From: Tigriopus japonicus
Lineage: Eukaryota; Arthropoda; Copepoda; Harpacticoida; Harpacticidae
Reading direction: 5' to 3'
NCBI GenBank assembly: GCA_010645155.1
Contig: CM021323.1
Span: 4,616,781-4,680,780, forward strand
Length of the DNA: 64,000 bases
Below, in pieces: positions 1 through 12,708 of this stretch (position 1 is its first letter; the number at the start of each line of letters is the position of its first letter). The notes under the pieces were generated by a model. That model was not told the origin of the DNA. It saw only the letters and a program-made list of their open reading frames with translations, and did not search any database. Both the position numbers and the translations under genes were made by a program.

Positions 1-229
1 TTCATTTTTCTGTAATATTTCTTGGTGAAAGAAAAGAGAAATATTGTCTTATTGAATGTTTGAACGCAAGATTCCTAGGAAAAAGAAGTAACAGTGTTTG
101 AGTGGTGCAATATCAGGTCAAGAATTGCCCGGTCATCCTTCATCTCTCAAAAACATATTCCCCCTCTGTTGGTCCTTTTCTTTCTTTGGTTGGTTGGTTG
201 CTATTTCATCGTTTTTCTTCTCGTTCCAG

Positions 230-3200
230 GTCTGTTCCAAAAGGGTGATGGCCACTGGATTGAGTTCAAATCGTTTCCCAGAGTCATTTCCACGACTATG
301 GGAACAGGCTTGAAGAGAGCGGCCGTGAATTGCGGAAGTGACTGTGATGGGTTGGCCAAAAAGCTTGATTTATTGAACATTGTGAGCATGACAACGAGTC
401 CTGACGGATCGATTTACGTTGGGGATTTCAACCTGATCCGGAAGATTGGCACTGACGGAACGGTCCAAACCATTCTTCAATTTGGGTAAGACACAGGACA
501 CAAGCATACTTTCACTTTTACGTTTCCCCCAACGGTAGAAAGAGACGAGCTAAAGATTGTGCCTTTGTATCTTTGGCCTGAGGAAAGACAAAAATTCTGG
601 CGTTCTCGTCTCGCCTCTTCCCTTCCCATTCCGCTCGCTTCCTACGCAATACATTGTTCCTTTCATCTCTTTTCAGGGCAAGTCAAGGCTCCTATCATTA
701 CGACTTGAAGATATCCCCATTGGATGGCCGACTTTACATCACCCACGCCGAGCGGCGGCAAATTCTTCGAATCCTCGATGAATCAGACTCTTCCTTGGAT
801 AATGTGGAGGTGGTCGTGGGCAATGGCCTCCGATGCATCCCAGGAGATCAAGATGATTGCGGGGACAATGGTCCAGCCTTGAATGCTCGTCTGAATTATC
901 CCAAGGGGCTAGCAATTGCCATGGATGGAACGATGTACATTAGTGATAGTCGCAACATCCGGGTGGTTATGCCCAATGGAAATATCAACACTCTGATTGG
1001 CCATAACGGTCCTCAGTCTGGGCCTCCGCGTCCTTTAGCTTGTAGTCTGGCCTTCCTTGTGCAAGACGTGCAACTTCAGTGGCCAACCAAGCTTGAACTG
1101 AATCCTCTCGACAACAGTCTACACATAGTGGATGATACCATGGTGCTTAGACTGACAACGGATATGCGCGTCGAAGTGATTGCCGGTCTTTCCCCGTCTT
1201 GCAACAAAGATCTCAACCAAACAAAGGCTGATCCAAACGGTGCTCTATTCTTGTCCGCTCCTGCTAATCGAAGAATCTTTGGACCATTGATTGATTTGGC
1301 GTTTGGACCTAGTGGCCAACTCTTTTTGGCAGAGAAGCAACCCAATCCTCAACGAAATGTGATCCACATCATCGATTTCCACGGGCAAGTTCGTGACTTT
1401 GCCGGCCAATCCAATCCCCAAGCCTCCGGGGTGAAGAATGTAACCAATTATCATGACATCAAATCTTCCTTAAACTCTGTGTTGGCCGATCAGATCTCGT
1501 TCAACCAGTTGTCGGCCATTGCTTTAAGTCCAGACAACACTCTTCACGTGGCAGACAATGGAGCGTTAAAGATCTACAGTCTGAAGGAATCCCAGCCATT
1601 GGTGAATACGACCAGTGGCAACGTACTCATCTCGGATCCGATAGCTCGGGAGATCTACACGTTCAATCGCTACGGTCAGCACGTGTCCACCCACAGTCTT
1701 GAAACCGGCGCCAAACTTTTGTCTTTCATCTATTCCAAGAACACGGCCTTTGGTCGTCTGACTGTCATGCTGGATGCGTTGGGCAACAAAATATCTCTGC
1801 AGAGGGATTACACTAACCGTGTCCAGTCCATTGAGAACACTCACGGTCAGAAACATGCGTTGCGCCTTTCACGAATGGGGTATCTCGAGGTCTTCAACCA
1901 GGATGAGCGAAACGCCATTTCTCTAAGTTATGAGGAGAATTCTGGCCTTGTCACGAGCAAAACCCACACGAACGGCGATTTTTTCGTTTACGAGTTTGAC
2001 TCATTCGGCCGTTTGGGCCGCGTGGTTCTGCCCTCGGGCGAGAGCTTCCAAATGACCTCGAGAATTTGTCCGCAAGCTGCAACTCAAAATCTTGCTGCTT
2101 CATGCGTGGAAATTCAGCGCAATCACCGGACACAGATGCGAATTGCAACCCATCAGTCAGGAAGGGTGCAGATTCTGAATCCTAATGAAGGTAGGCACAC
2201 AAACCGAAAGGTTCGTTGATCGTTGGGGAACAGAAAGAGGGAGCATATGGAAAGTTAGGAGCTGCAAATGGTTGCCTTGAGACCAATTGTTTGGGCCAAG
2301 GGGGTGTAAGATGCATTTACATGAATGCAAAAAAGCAAGGTAATCTTCTTTTGCAAACCTCTCTCTGGTTGGTGACAAACTGTGATGCACCTTATTTATG
2401 AGCCTTGTTAGGTGCTCTGATTAATTCCACTCCTCCACGTTCCAGAGCCGTTCCCTGTGTTCCTGGGCGAAGACGAAGAAGCCCTCTCTTCCTCTATACC
2501 CACTTGTCAGCCCCTGTCCATCTTGAACTTGCCCTATTTCACCTCGGAAATGACCTCGTCCACCTGCCTCGGACAACAACCAATTCGACTAGGCCTCGGC
2601 CCAAGCTCTGCCGACATTGGACCTCCCACTCTCTTACAAATCGACCCTCTTCTCCACGATTTACAACAGAGATCGGCCCTCCAACAGAATCTGGTCTTGT
2701 TCGACTCCAAATATCCTCATTGGAATCCATTGAGACTCAATTGGAAGTTCAATCAACGGGAATCTGGTTCACCTACCAACCGGATGACCACTTGGTACAG
2801 TTTGGAACATGGGAAATCGATGGAAGATATTTCCAGGGCATTAATGGTGAGTGTAGCTAAATGGACCCTCCTTTCCCAGGCACACCCAGAGAAGAAAGAC
2901 GAAGGTGCCAATTTATTTGAAAGTCACCTCTATCTTGCAATGACCCCCCCCATGCTCACTTCACTGACCTGAGGGTCTGGAACTCTGACTTGCTGCCTGT
3001 GTTTGGCACTTTGAACACTCGTTTAGAGCAAGAACAGAACAAAATAGGCTAGAGGGGAAAACTTGACCATTGGTTGGCCTGAATCTGAGAAAATAGGTAC
3101 CAGATAGAACTAGGATCTCTGTTGAGTAATGCAATATATCTATTACGTGACTTGAATATAGGGAGCACGTTAAATGCTTGACCCTTTTTTCTTCTTTCCT

Positions 3201-6200
3201 TGATGGACGTTCGCCCTAAAAATGTACTCTCAATCAACGGTTCATGAAGGCTTTTCACTCCACAGATCGACGGGCATGAACAAATTCTGGGCGTCCACTA
3301 CGATCCCAAAACTCAAGAAGAGACTTTCCTGAATGGTCATGGCCAAGTTCTCATGACAGTTGAGTACATCAACGGAATCCTTCCTAAAGGCTGGAGCGAT
3401 CAACAAGGACATAATTGCACTTGGAACTACGACAGGTACGTCCAGGAAATTTTCTCTGTCCCATTCTTAATTTCATTTACTGAAAGTACCCGCACATTGT
3501 CTCCCACTTGAGATCCCCCTCCTTTTCACCAACAAATAGGTCACAGAAACTTCATCTCCCAAGTCCATGACAACCTGTTGGTTTGAGCAAACTCTGGTCC
3601 AAAAAAAGGCCAAATAAGTCTGATATTTATCCTACCAAAAAATTAGCCACTCCTCGTTCTGCTTTCTGTACGAGCTCAGCTAAGTCTACGGGTATCTGGT
3701 TCCATTCTGGTGGTTGGCCCTCATGTTTCCTAATGGATTTTCCCGGCCAACAAAACATTTGCTTCACATTGTTCCTCCACCCTATCTCTGTTGGACTTTT
3801 TCCCCCTTTCGAGACCTTCACCCAACTCATTTTCATTTCAAACAAGCCCAATGTCTGTTGCCTCGCTCTTTCCCCGCTTTTCACTCTTCAGTGGTCCAAT
3901 TGAGAGCCTTTGTATAAGGGAACAAAAAGCAGATTGAAATTTTATCTCTGATTGATATGGCCGTCCAGTCCCTCACGTAAAAAAACAGAGATGACAAAGG
4001 ACTGCTTAAGATGAGCCCCGAAAAGGCTCGCTTCTTATAGGTTGGGAATAGTGATGGCAATATTAGCACCGCCTTTAGAAGCCAGAGGGTCTGTTTCTTT
4101 TTCCCAAGCACTATTTTTGTTGTCTTTGGCGCCTACTTTTACAATCCAAGTCGCTTCGCCTATCAGTCGTGAGATGGAAGATAGTCCCCCCGGTTGTACT
4201 GTATGCACTTTATACTGTTTCACGACCACCCCCATTCATTCGTCGCCTGTTGGGTGCTTGGTCCAGAACATTTGGTCCTTCCCTGTGGAAAAGGGCAGTA
4301 TTTAGGGTGGGAACGGGGAGATAGGGCTTTTTGCCAAGTCCTTTTATCGCAACTAGAATGGCTTTGTTTGAGGATTCTTTGGCCAGATACAGATAAAGTC
4401 GAAAAAAGACGCCCGATGGGATGTGATTTTCAAGACAATTGAGAAATTGCCCATTTCGATCCCAATCTGGGTCAGGCATGCTCGACCATTTAGAAGCCAA
4501 TTCGCGAAGAAACATGATTATATTTGTTTCATCTTCGATTAGTCTGTACAGGTTTTAGGGTCTAAGGAAGACAACTTTGTGCCACGGTTTTGCAGATTTG
4601 GCTTTAAACTAGCACCAAATTACTTTGAACCACAAAATTTGGCTGTGACTGCTTTTATTCAATATGTGGTTGAACCAGGCATGAATGAAGGGAATGAAAG
4701 GAGATTCAAAACCACTGCAACCATTTTTGGGTTTCAAATTATACTGTATGAAATTGAAAGCATATGTTCTACAACAACAAAAAATCAACCTTATCTTAAC
4801 GAATTTTAGTTTCCTCACTAAACTGGAGGTTTTTAATTCGTCCAATTCAATGAACTACGTGACACTTTGCGATACTGTATTTAAAAAAACATGATCTATG
4901 TTTTGTTTGAAATGGCTGACTATCCTGATTTAATTGCTAACATGTTTAGTAGAACGCTTTCATCCAAAACTGCATGCAAAATCAGGAAACATATTGCGAA
5001 ACATCAAAGTTCAGATCTGAGTTCAAAAGGACAGGCTTCATATTTGTGGTTCTTGCTCTTCTCTGTCTCATATTTATCATGGACACTTGAGCCTTGTGTC
5101 TCATTTTGTAGGGATCAGCTGGACCTTGACAGGTCTTCGAAGGGATTGCAGGAATACCATCAACCATGATCCAACTGGTTGTTCCACCATGTCTCTGTAC
5201 ACAGAGCGTATTAGAGCCGCTCAGACAGACAGACAGAAAGACCCAGAAGTACATGGCAGACAGGCAATTTCCCAGATTACCATCAAGCATGACAGATGGG
5301 ATTTTGCCAACATTCAACTCTTTCCTCCGTTTTCAATGGCCCCCCAAACAGAATTTCCTCCGGTAGGAAATTTCTTTCTCGTAAGGTCTGCTTGATTCCA
5401 ACACTTCAGCCTGAGCAAAGGTTTGGTTTTGGGGACACAGTCCTTTGGAAGTCTTGTTCCTTTTCTTCTCTAGCATTTTTTCATGCATTTTCTGTGGGTT
5501 AGTCTGGTTTCTTGTGCTGGGCACATGTTCTTGAATGCTGGTATCAGAATTAGGGGGAAGGGAGGGAAATTCAGAGAATCCCTCTCCTTTTCCCCTCCTC
5601 CCCCCTGGAGACTCGAGTAATGTACTGTCTGCAGGATTCCTCTAAAAAATTGCCCTCTCCCTCAACCTCATCAAATAAAAACTCTCGGATAATGTCCCTC
5701 GATCCGTTACGTTCCTCTCCCCGCCGTTCTGACTTTTTGGGTCGAATCTTGGGGAAAATTGTGAAGCAGGACACCTGTTTAGGCATAGAAAGTGACGAGT
5801 CTAAATATAATGATAGTATTCTGAGTTGATTCCAATGTCTGAACTTGATGCCCCATGACCTCATTCCGATTGTGGTTCCAATAACCTTCCATTTCCAATA
5901 GTTTCAAGTGTGTTTGAAGGACTTCAACCAACCCTCTTAGAGATGCAGGTTCATCATGCTTGTTCCCTCTTGTGTGTCTTACAGGATCCATCGCCCATCT
6001 CAACTGAATTGCGATGGTCGCCAAATCGAATCCAAAGCCTACGATCAACGCAACGGTCGGATCAGCCAAAGCCAAACTTGCCAACAGAGAGCCGCCAAAA
6101 AGTTCAACTATGGAACCAATGCCAACATGGTAAGACCACACCACTATACCATAAAGCTCACTCGGAATCACAGGGCTTTTGGGGCAAGAGGAAAGCCGAC

Positions 6201-9200
6201 TTTGGTATGACCGACTAAAGTTGCGTTAATTATTGGACGATGAAGGAAAGAGAAAGAGGGTTCTGAATAAAGAGATGGTGGGTGCAAATTCTCATTTGCA
6301 ATCCAGATATTGGCAAAGACTTTTCCTTGATGTAGAGTAGAAATTAGAGTTTGACATCAACATAAATGAATGAAGTCCTTCAAACTGAACTGGTTCTGGA
6401 TTGCTGAACCAGACTTGGCCAAGGTTGCTAGTTCTATACCTTTTTGTTAAAAAAATCCTGAAAAAGTAACCTGTAGAACAAGATGGATGAGGCCTACTCA
6501 ATTTTCTTTTGAGCTTCGTGTGTTCTATATTTTTTTGGGAACCTCGAGATAAAGAATATTGGAATCAAATCAGTTCTTTAATTTTTTTAAATAACTTCTC
6601 TCTTATTACTTACAGCCCAGAGATGTCATCCTTCCCTCCGGCCGAATCTTCAGCTATGAATACGATCAAACGGGTGGCTTGGCCAAAATCATACTCCCTG
6701 CAGTGTCAACCCAAGGTCAATCGGATACATCACCCGAAATCTTACCATCCAGCCACACATTTAGCTTACAGTTTGGATTTGGCCATGTAAAGCTCTATCA
6801 TCAGCCTCCCGGATCGATGGAACCCTTCGTAGTGTACTGGCATGAGTCGGATGGGAAAATAATGAAGATTCGCCCGCCGGGCAATAATGGACTCAGGCTA
6901 TTTCAGTACAGTACGGACGGTCGTCTGAGAGCCGTGATATCAGGCCAGGAACAGACCACTTTCGAGTATGGCCCCAAGGCATATGCCAGCAAGATTGAGC
7001 ACAGAGTGGATGATGGGGATTTTTCCATGTCGGAGACAGAATTGGAAGAGATTCGAGTGAAGGAATTGGAGGTGGGGCAACGACATCAGCAACAGAGAGT
7101 CGTACTTCAGGAGAAAAGAATTATGTTTGGGGCTGAAACGGCATTAGCTGGCGGGAAATTTGAATATGAATACGCCCTGAACTGGAACGAACCGATCATT
7201 CAAGGACGAATTGGGGCTCAAGCTTTGCCAGAAGTGTTCGTTTGGCACATTTGGGGACTGAGTGCCAAGCACTCCCGTCGCCAAATCGGGCAATTCTTCT
7301 TGCAAATGCACCATTTAAATGAGACCTCGATCACCGATGCCGTGGCCTCATTTCGGCGAACTACGACCTCGGAGAACCTTGTTGTCAATGGGAAACAGGT
7401 CTACAGTGCCGACCTGTCCTTTGATCCTTGTCATCCAGCCAAAGTGGAATCTGCATCCATTCGACTACAAAGGGAGACAGGAGAATTTAACCGCATCCTC
7501 GGATTTGTTTACGATGACGACGGTCAACTCTTCAAAGTGAGTGATGCTAATGGATTCCGAGATAATTGGGAGTGGCAGTATACATACGACACCCTGGGAA
7601 ATCTTGTCTCCATCTCCGCGTCAACTTCATCCAGTATGGTCAAACATGCGCTATTTTACGATGAATTTAACAGAATAGCCCGTCTGGATGGATCGTTCTT
7701 CCGATACGACGATCTTGGACGCATTACCACCAATCAGAATGGCCACGCTCTTCTTTTCAACGCAAGAAACCTCCTGATCAAAGCCGAGACTATCAAAGGC
7801 ATCCAAGTAACGCTCAACTATGACTATAAAGGTCGACTGGTATCCCGATCCGACAACCTTGGCAACGTCACTCAATATTTCTATGCCCACCGAGAAAAGG
7901 ATCACCTCGTCACTCACGCCTATCGTCCACGTGAAGGTGTCTTGAGTTCATTGTTGTACGACAATCAGGATCGTTTAATTTTTGCTCAAGTGGGTCAAAA
8001 GAGCCTCTACATAGTATCGGACTGGAATGGATCCCCTTTTCTTTACGTGTCTCCGACTGGTCAGACTGTTAACGAAATAAGGAGGTCTCCCTACGGACAA
8101 ATCATTTCTGAAACAACCTCGGGTTGGGATGAGGATCGCGACCAGGATCATATTTATTCAGCACTGCTCCCACTTGGTTTCCGGGGAGGTCTCTTCGATC
8201 CTGAATTGGGCCTTGTCCATATGCAGGTAAGATAGTTTTTTATTCAAATTTAGCAAGTTGGCGCAACTAGACTTCCAAATAGAGCAAACCTAGCCATTCT
8301 CGTTGAACAATTGTCCGAATGACCATGGTCAACATTTAGAACAATTGCCCTCAGACTCGTTTTCTTGAGTACAATGAGTCACGAACACGGAATGAACAGC
8401 AAGTTGGAAAGAGGAAGCGACTTCCATGAATGGTCCATCCACAAAATTGAATTTGACAGGGTCCTTTTCGTTTCCTTGTTCTCCCATCCTACTTCCCTTC
8501 TTGATTGCATCAACATTGTAGCCTCTGAGTTGGTCCCTAATAATGCACCATAACTGGACCAGATCCCTTAAAGTAAACAATATTCCTCCCCTTTGTCGTC
8601 CTGCAACCCAGTTATGTACAGAAAATTGCCTTTCTGCTCAGAACTAGGTTGCCAGGGGTGGTTAGTAGTTATTGTATTGTTATTGGCTCGATTTGCATTA
8701 ACAATTCTCATACGTGAATTTTTTCTCTCCCCCATGTCTATCAGGATCCAAGTGGAAGTCGGCCTTACGATCCTGAAACTGGGACATTTTTGACTCCGAT
8801 GGCGTGGAACGAGATTCTAAACCGACAGAATATCTTCGATCCAACGCACTGGCAAAGCCTCTATCGATTTCCAGGCAATGATCCGATTAATTTGAGATCG
8901 AATTCCATCCTGACAGGTAAGGAGAAGAAGTTTCCAAGCTCCACTTTGTTTGGTTCGTTTCTCGTCGACATTTGCAGACAAGCTTGTTTCTTTTGGCTCA
9001 TCTCGTTTTTGATGACCACTTTGTGCTCGGTAAATGGATTAAGACCCATGTACTCTGGCGGTTTCTCGATTATGGCTTATATGAGGTTGTAGATCGCATT
9101 TCTATTGCTGCATCGACTAAAAGCCAGAGCAAGGGGGTCTTGAAGGGACTTAATTCAATTGAAACACTCAGTCCAACAAAAGAATGAGGCCTTGAAAGGA

Positions 9201-11799
9201 AGTGGATCTCTGGAATTACACGAGAAAAACTTCAATCGCCTGCGCGAGAACTCTTCAATTCAATTAGGTTTGAATGGAGCTCAGTGGGTAATTCGGTAGT
9301 GATAAATGGCAAACAGACCTGGAAAATGGTCCAAAACAGTGGTAGATCCTTTTTCACAATAGAGAAAGAAGAAGGGAGGCCTTGTTCCTAATTTGTTCAC
9401 CAGAGCGACAAGTTGACTGCCAAGTTCGTTCCTTCGTTTCCAAGACCCGATAGCAAATTCCTGGAGGATTACCGGCCTCCAAATTTACTACAGAACAGCA
9501 AAAAAGTTTGTCCAGAAGATCCAAAGATCCAACGGTTCCGAATGACCAACGAAACGTGAGATCTTGTCATATAATACACGGAACAATATTTTTAAGCTTA
9601 CTCTTTGCTTTATTCTAAGGAGGATAGTACCCAAAAAATGTCCAGCTAATTAACGCAGTAATCCCAAGGGTTCCAAAAAGGATGTCCTTCTTTCGTTGTC
9701 TAAACCAGAACAAAGGGCTTCTCAAGAGTTGGTCTCATGTAATCTAAGACTGTTTTTGTAGGTGTATGGCAGAGCAGTTGCTAAATTCGCGAAATATGAG
9801 TCTCAAAGCAAAGATGTCTGTTCGTAATGATACCTTGTTCAAGGCATCTCAATTAGTTTGTTTGCCAATTTCCCAAGTCTCCAATTAGGATAGAAACTCA
9901 ATCCTTTTTTAACGAAATCCATCCTATAGGATTTTCTTTCTTTTTTAGCGAGGTATGTTTTGTTCATTTTGATTTTGGTTTGACATGAAAATCAGGAAGA
10001 TTATCCTGTTCTCAGTGTGACTGCAGGTGATGATTCTTTTTTGGACCTGATCTTTGAAAGAACTCGGTGAATGGAAGCAATTCTTCTTCGAAGTCAAACT
10101 GGCAAAGGTAGATTTTTGGTGTCTAAAACGTCAGCACAAGATGGGGAGGCATTAATTTCCACACTATCACGCTTTATGGGTTTTTGTACCTCAGACCTTT
10201 CTCGAGGGGCCAGATCAGTCTTCTTTCCTTCGAAAATCTGCGTTTTCAAAATGTGACCAAAAGCAATTACAATCCACATTGAGATAAAATGTTGGATGAG
10301 TAAAGGTTCTTTCATTTTACTTGTATGAATTTTGTGCATCGTTTTGTCAAGCATATTTGATTGTATTTTCAAGACATAACTTCCAACAACTCGTGTGAAG
10401 AATCTACTCTTGTGGATCCTTTATCAAATAAGTCTAGATGATTCCATTGTCCCAGACTTGATTTAGCCGACGTGAAAATGTCTTTTCCATTGAGCTAGCC
10501 TATTGGAAGCGGAAAGTATAAATTGCATTTCGGTAGCAAATCGAATTTCACGGCAAGCCTCTTCCTTTGGATCCACGAATGAGCCTCGCAAAATAGCTTT
10601 TTGGAACCACAACGTAGGACAAGGGAATTTCTCTCTGGCCTTCCTTCTCCAAGCCCATTGACGATCCAAGATGATATGTTGAGTCAGCTTCTGAGCTTAG
10701 CAAGCTATCTATTGTCCTTGGCTTCATGATGTTCTAACCTTTTTCAGGGGTACAGCCATTTCAGTGACCTAAGATAATCTGGCACATCAAACCAAAGAAA
10801 CTTGGGACGTGGGGAAATGCCAAACTTTCTCGTAGATGGGTAGATGCCATGCAATTTGACAGTCATTCTCAATGAAGGTTTTATTGATTTCCAGATCCAA
10901 ACGAGGCTCTCAATTTCATACAAAACCATCTCCACAATGCATTTCCCACCCTGGACGAGGACAACATCCACCGGTTAATCCACAGCCGAACAAATGAAAA
11001 GCCCAATCAGAGGTTGAAACCGTTCCAACATTTGTCGTGGCCTACTTTTTCTTTGACCATTGGAGCTGAACAACAATTTCGAGCCGTCCATGCCTCATTT
11101 CATCGACTCGGGGCTGTGCGTCCTTCGCCATTGATCTCTCAACCCGAAATGCAAGATCTGGCCTTGGAAATTGCTCGAGCTGGATCGGCCTTGGGCAAAT
11201 ATGTGGTGTTGAGTCGAGAAGGACGGGATCGGGTTCGAATCCATGCTTGCCCGAAGAAGGCCAATGATGTGACTGCTGATGTGTTCACCACGGTTCTGAA
11301 TGAGGCTACACTTGTGGATTTCACCATGGTCTCGCATGTGGGCGAGGATTCCTACTTTTTCGTCAAGAACCCAATTTGGAAGTCGTCTGAGGATATCGTG
11401 CAACTTCGCCGATTGGGACCAAAAGAGGTGAATCTGACAATGCACGAGTCTCAAACGGATAATTCCAAGATCTTGGATGTCAAGGTCCACCTGACCAACA
11501 CCGTGATAAACGTTCGATACGGAACTTTAGCTGAGGTCGAGAAGATGAGGCTCTTGAGACACTCTTTAAAGACCATGACCAGAAAAGCCTGGATCCATGA
11601 GAGGGACTCGTTATCCAAACAAAGTTCCAATTTCCCTCCGTTTGTGTCCGGTCACAAACCTTGGAGTGATCGTGAACGAAGTCAGATTTTAAACAAAGGA
11701 TTCGCCGAAGGGTACGATGTGACTTACAAGCGAGATGTCCGACAATATCCCGAGCTTGCCAACGACCTAGAAAATGTTCAATTTGTCCGGAAGGCATGA
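230..11799 (+). CDS. Ten-a/Ten-m: Teneurin, C-terminal two thirds (5' end outside window)
   Basis: Teneurins are large type II transmembrane cell-adhesion receptors used in neuronal wiring. Exons read from splice sites and unbroken frame: 230-485, 677-2190, 2446-2846, 3266-3435, 5985-6129, 6616-8226, 8745-8916, 10895-11799; phases match at every junction and give about 1,723 residues to a TGA at 11797. NHL-type propeller blades fill roughly residues 50-410 (SPDGSIYVGDFNLIRKI, HPKGLAI-like NYPKGLAIAMDGTMYISD). The YD shell begins at IYTFNRYGQHVSTHSLETG and SFIYSKNTAFG, segments strongly conserved in Drosophila Ten-m. The RHS core reads FRGGLFDPELGLVHMQ then RPYDPETGTFLTPMAW. The C-terminus ends with RQYPELANDLENVQFVRKA, the Tox-GHH/TCAP-like region. 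EGF repeats and the membrane span must lie upstream. Ten-a versus Ten-m cannot be decided here. The 171-base class exons (3266-3435, 5985-6129, 8745-8916) rest on splice sites plus YD-like sequence and are slightly less certain. Confidence 0.93.
3436..5984 (+). other. Teneurin intron (2.5 kb)
   Basis: Starts with a GTACG donor after the exon ending in TGGAACTACGACAG and ends at a pyrimidine-rich TTACAG acceptor. No open frame in it resembles YD repeats or any family I know, and I see no terminal-inverted-repeat element. I read it as plain intronic sequence. Confidence 0.7.
8917..10894 (+). other. Teneurin intron (2.0 kb)
   Basis: Starts with GTAAGG and ends at TTTCCAG. A competing acceptor at 10744-10748 (TTTTTCAG) would bring an in-frame TAA almost at once, so the 10894 acceptor is used here; it restores the frame into the long terminal exon. 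No gene or mobile element recognised. Confidence 0.65.
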
Positions 11800-12708
11800 G
11801 AGAGGATTAGAGTCTCTCTTCAGAGACTCATTCGCCAAGTGCATGAGTGTCTAGTATGTCTGTGTGATGCTCAAGCCTCCAAAACAGGACTCCAAAGAAA
11901 GAATGCTGTTCCTCTCACAACAAAAGGACCTTAAATTCCTCCCAGATGAGTTGGAACATGTCAAGAAAAAGAAGTGGAAGACAGACAGTGCAAGATCAAA
12001 ATACGTGGTGGAACTCTTGTTTAAAAAAACCTAGCCAAAGACGAGATGTCTCCTATTATGATTCCACTTTCAACTGGCTGTGATACATATATTTATTTGG
12101 TTACCAAGGAGAACTCTTGAAAAAAAAAATTGAAATGAGCAAATTAAAGCACATTCAAATAAAATGAGAGAGTTCATACCTTACTTGTTCCAAATGGCCA
12201 CTGGAACATTTTAATACGTCTGTGATACATACTCTGATTTTTATGTCTTTGATCCAATCTTGCTTTACTCTTGATGTCTCATTTCAAACGCGATACCAAC
12301 CACCCTTTTTCTACCTAAATGTTGGCTCAAGCCATACATAGAATCTGTTGGAATGAAATAACACTTAAAGACCCTCTTACAAATGAAAAACCAACCCAGA
12401 TTACGTGGAAAATGTACCCCACCTATTATCATAAATCTATTGCATTAATAACTATTGTCATACCCCTTTGTCGAGGTTTTTCATCTGCCATATAAAGAAT
12501 GATTGATACATGTCAGATGAAAACAGGCCACCATGAATAAACCCGTTAGTCACTATCAATTCAAAAACGAATTATTATTATTATTATTTAATCTCCTGCA
12601 TGGCACATATAGGTTAAAGGCGATTTTTTGGCACTGAAGATTCTTGCAAAACGCCCGATTCTGATAAAATGCAATGGGTTGAATATTGGCATGGACAATA
12701 CTGTTGGT
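11800..12708. other. Convergent 3' ends of teneurin and XK-related genes
   Basis: Spacer between two genes that face each other. AATAAA at 12158-12163 (+) is the best polyadenylation signal for teneurin, giving a 3' UTR of about 370 bases. ATTAAA on the minus strand (plus 12587-12592) could serve the XK-related gene; it overlaps a short ATT microsatellite at about 12570-12590. Confidence 0.55.

Noticed and set aside
94..229. Hydrophobic N-terminal extension of the first teneurin exon
   Set aside because: The stretch is a pyrimidine-rich tract ending in a clear CAG acceptor at 227-229, and teneurin similarity begins right after it.
10748..10775. Alternative last-exon start for teneurin
   Set aside because: Using the TTTTTCAG acceptor gives an in-frame TAA within about ten codons, whereas 10895 restores the frame into 300 codons of teneurin sequence.
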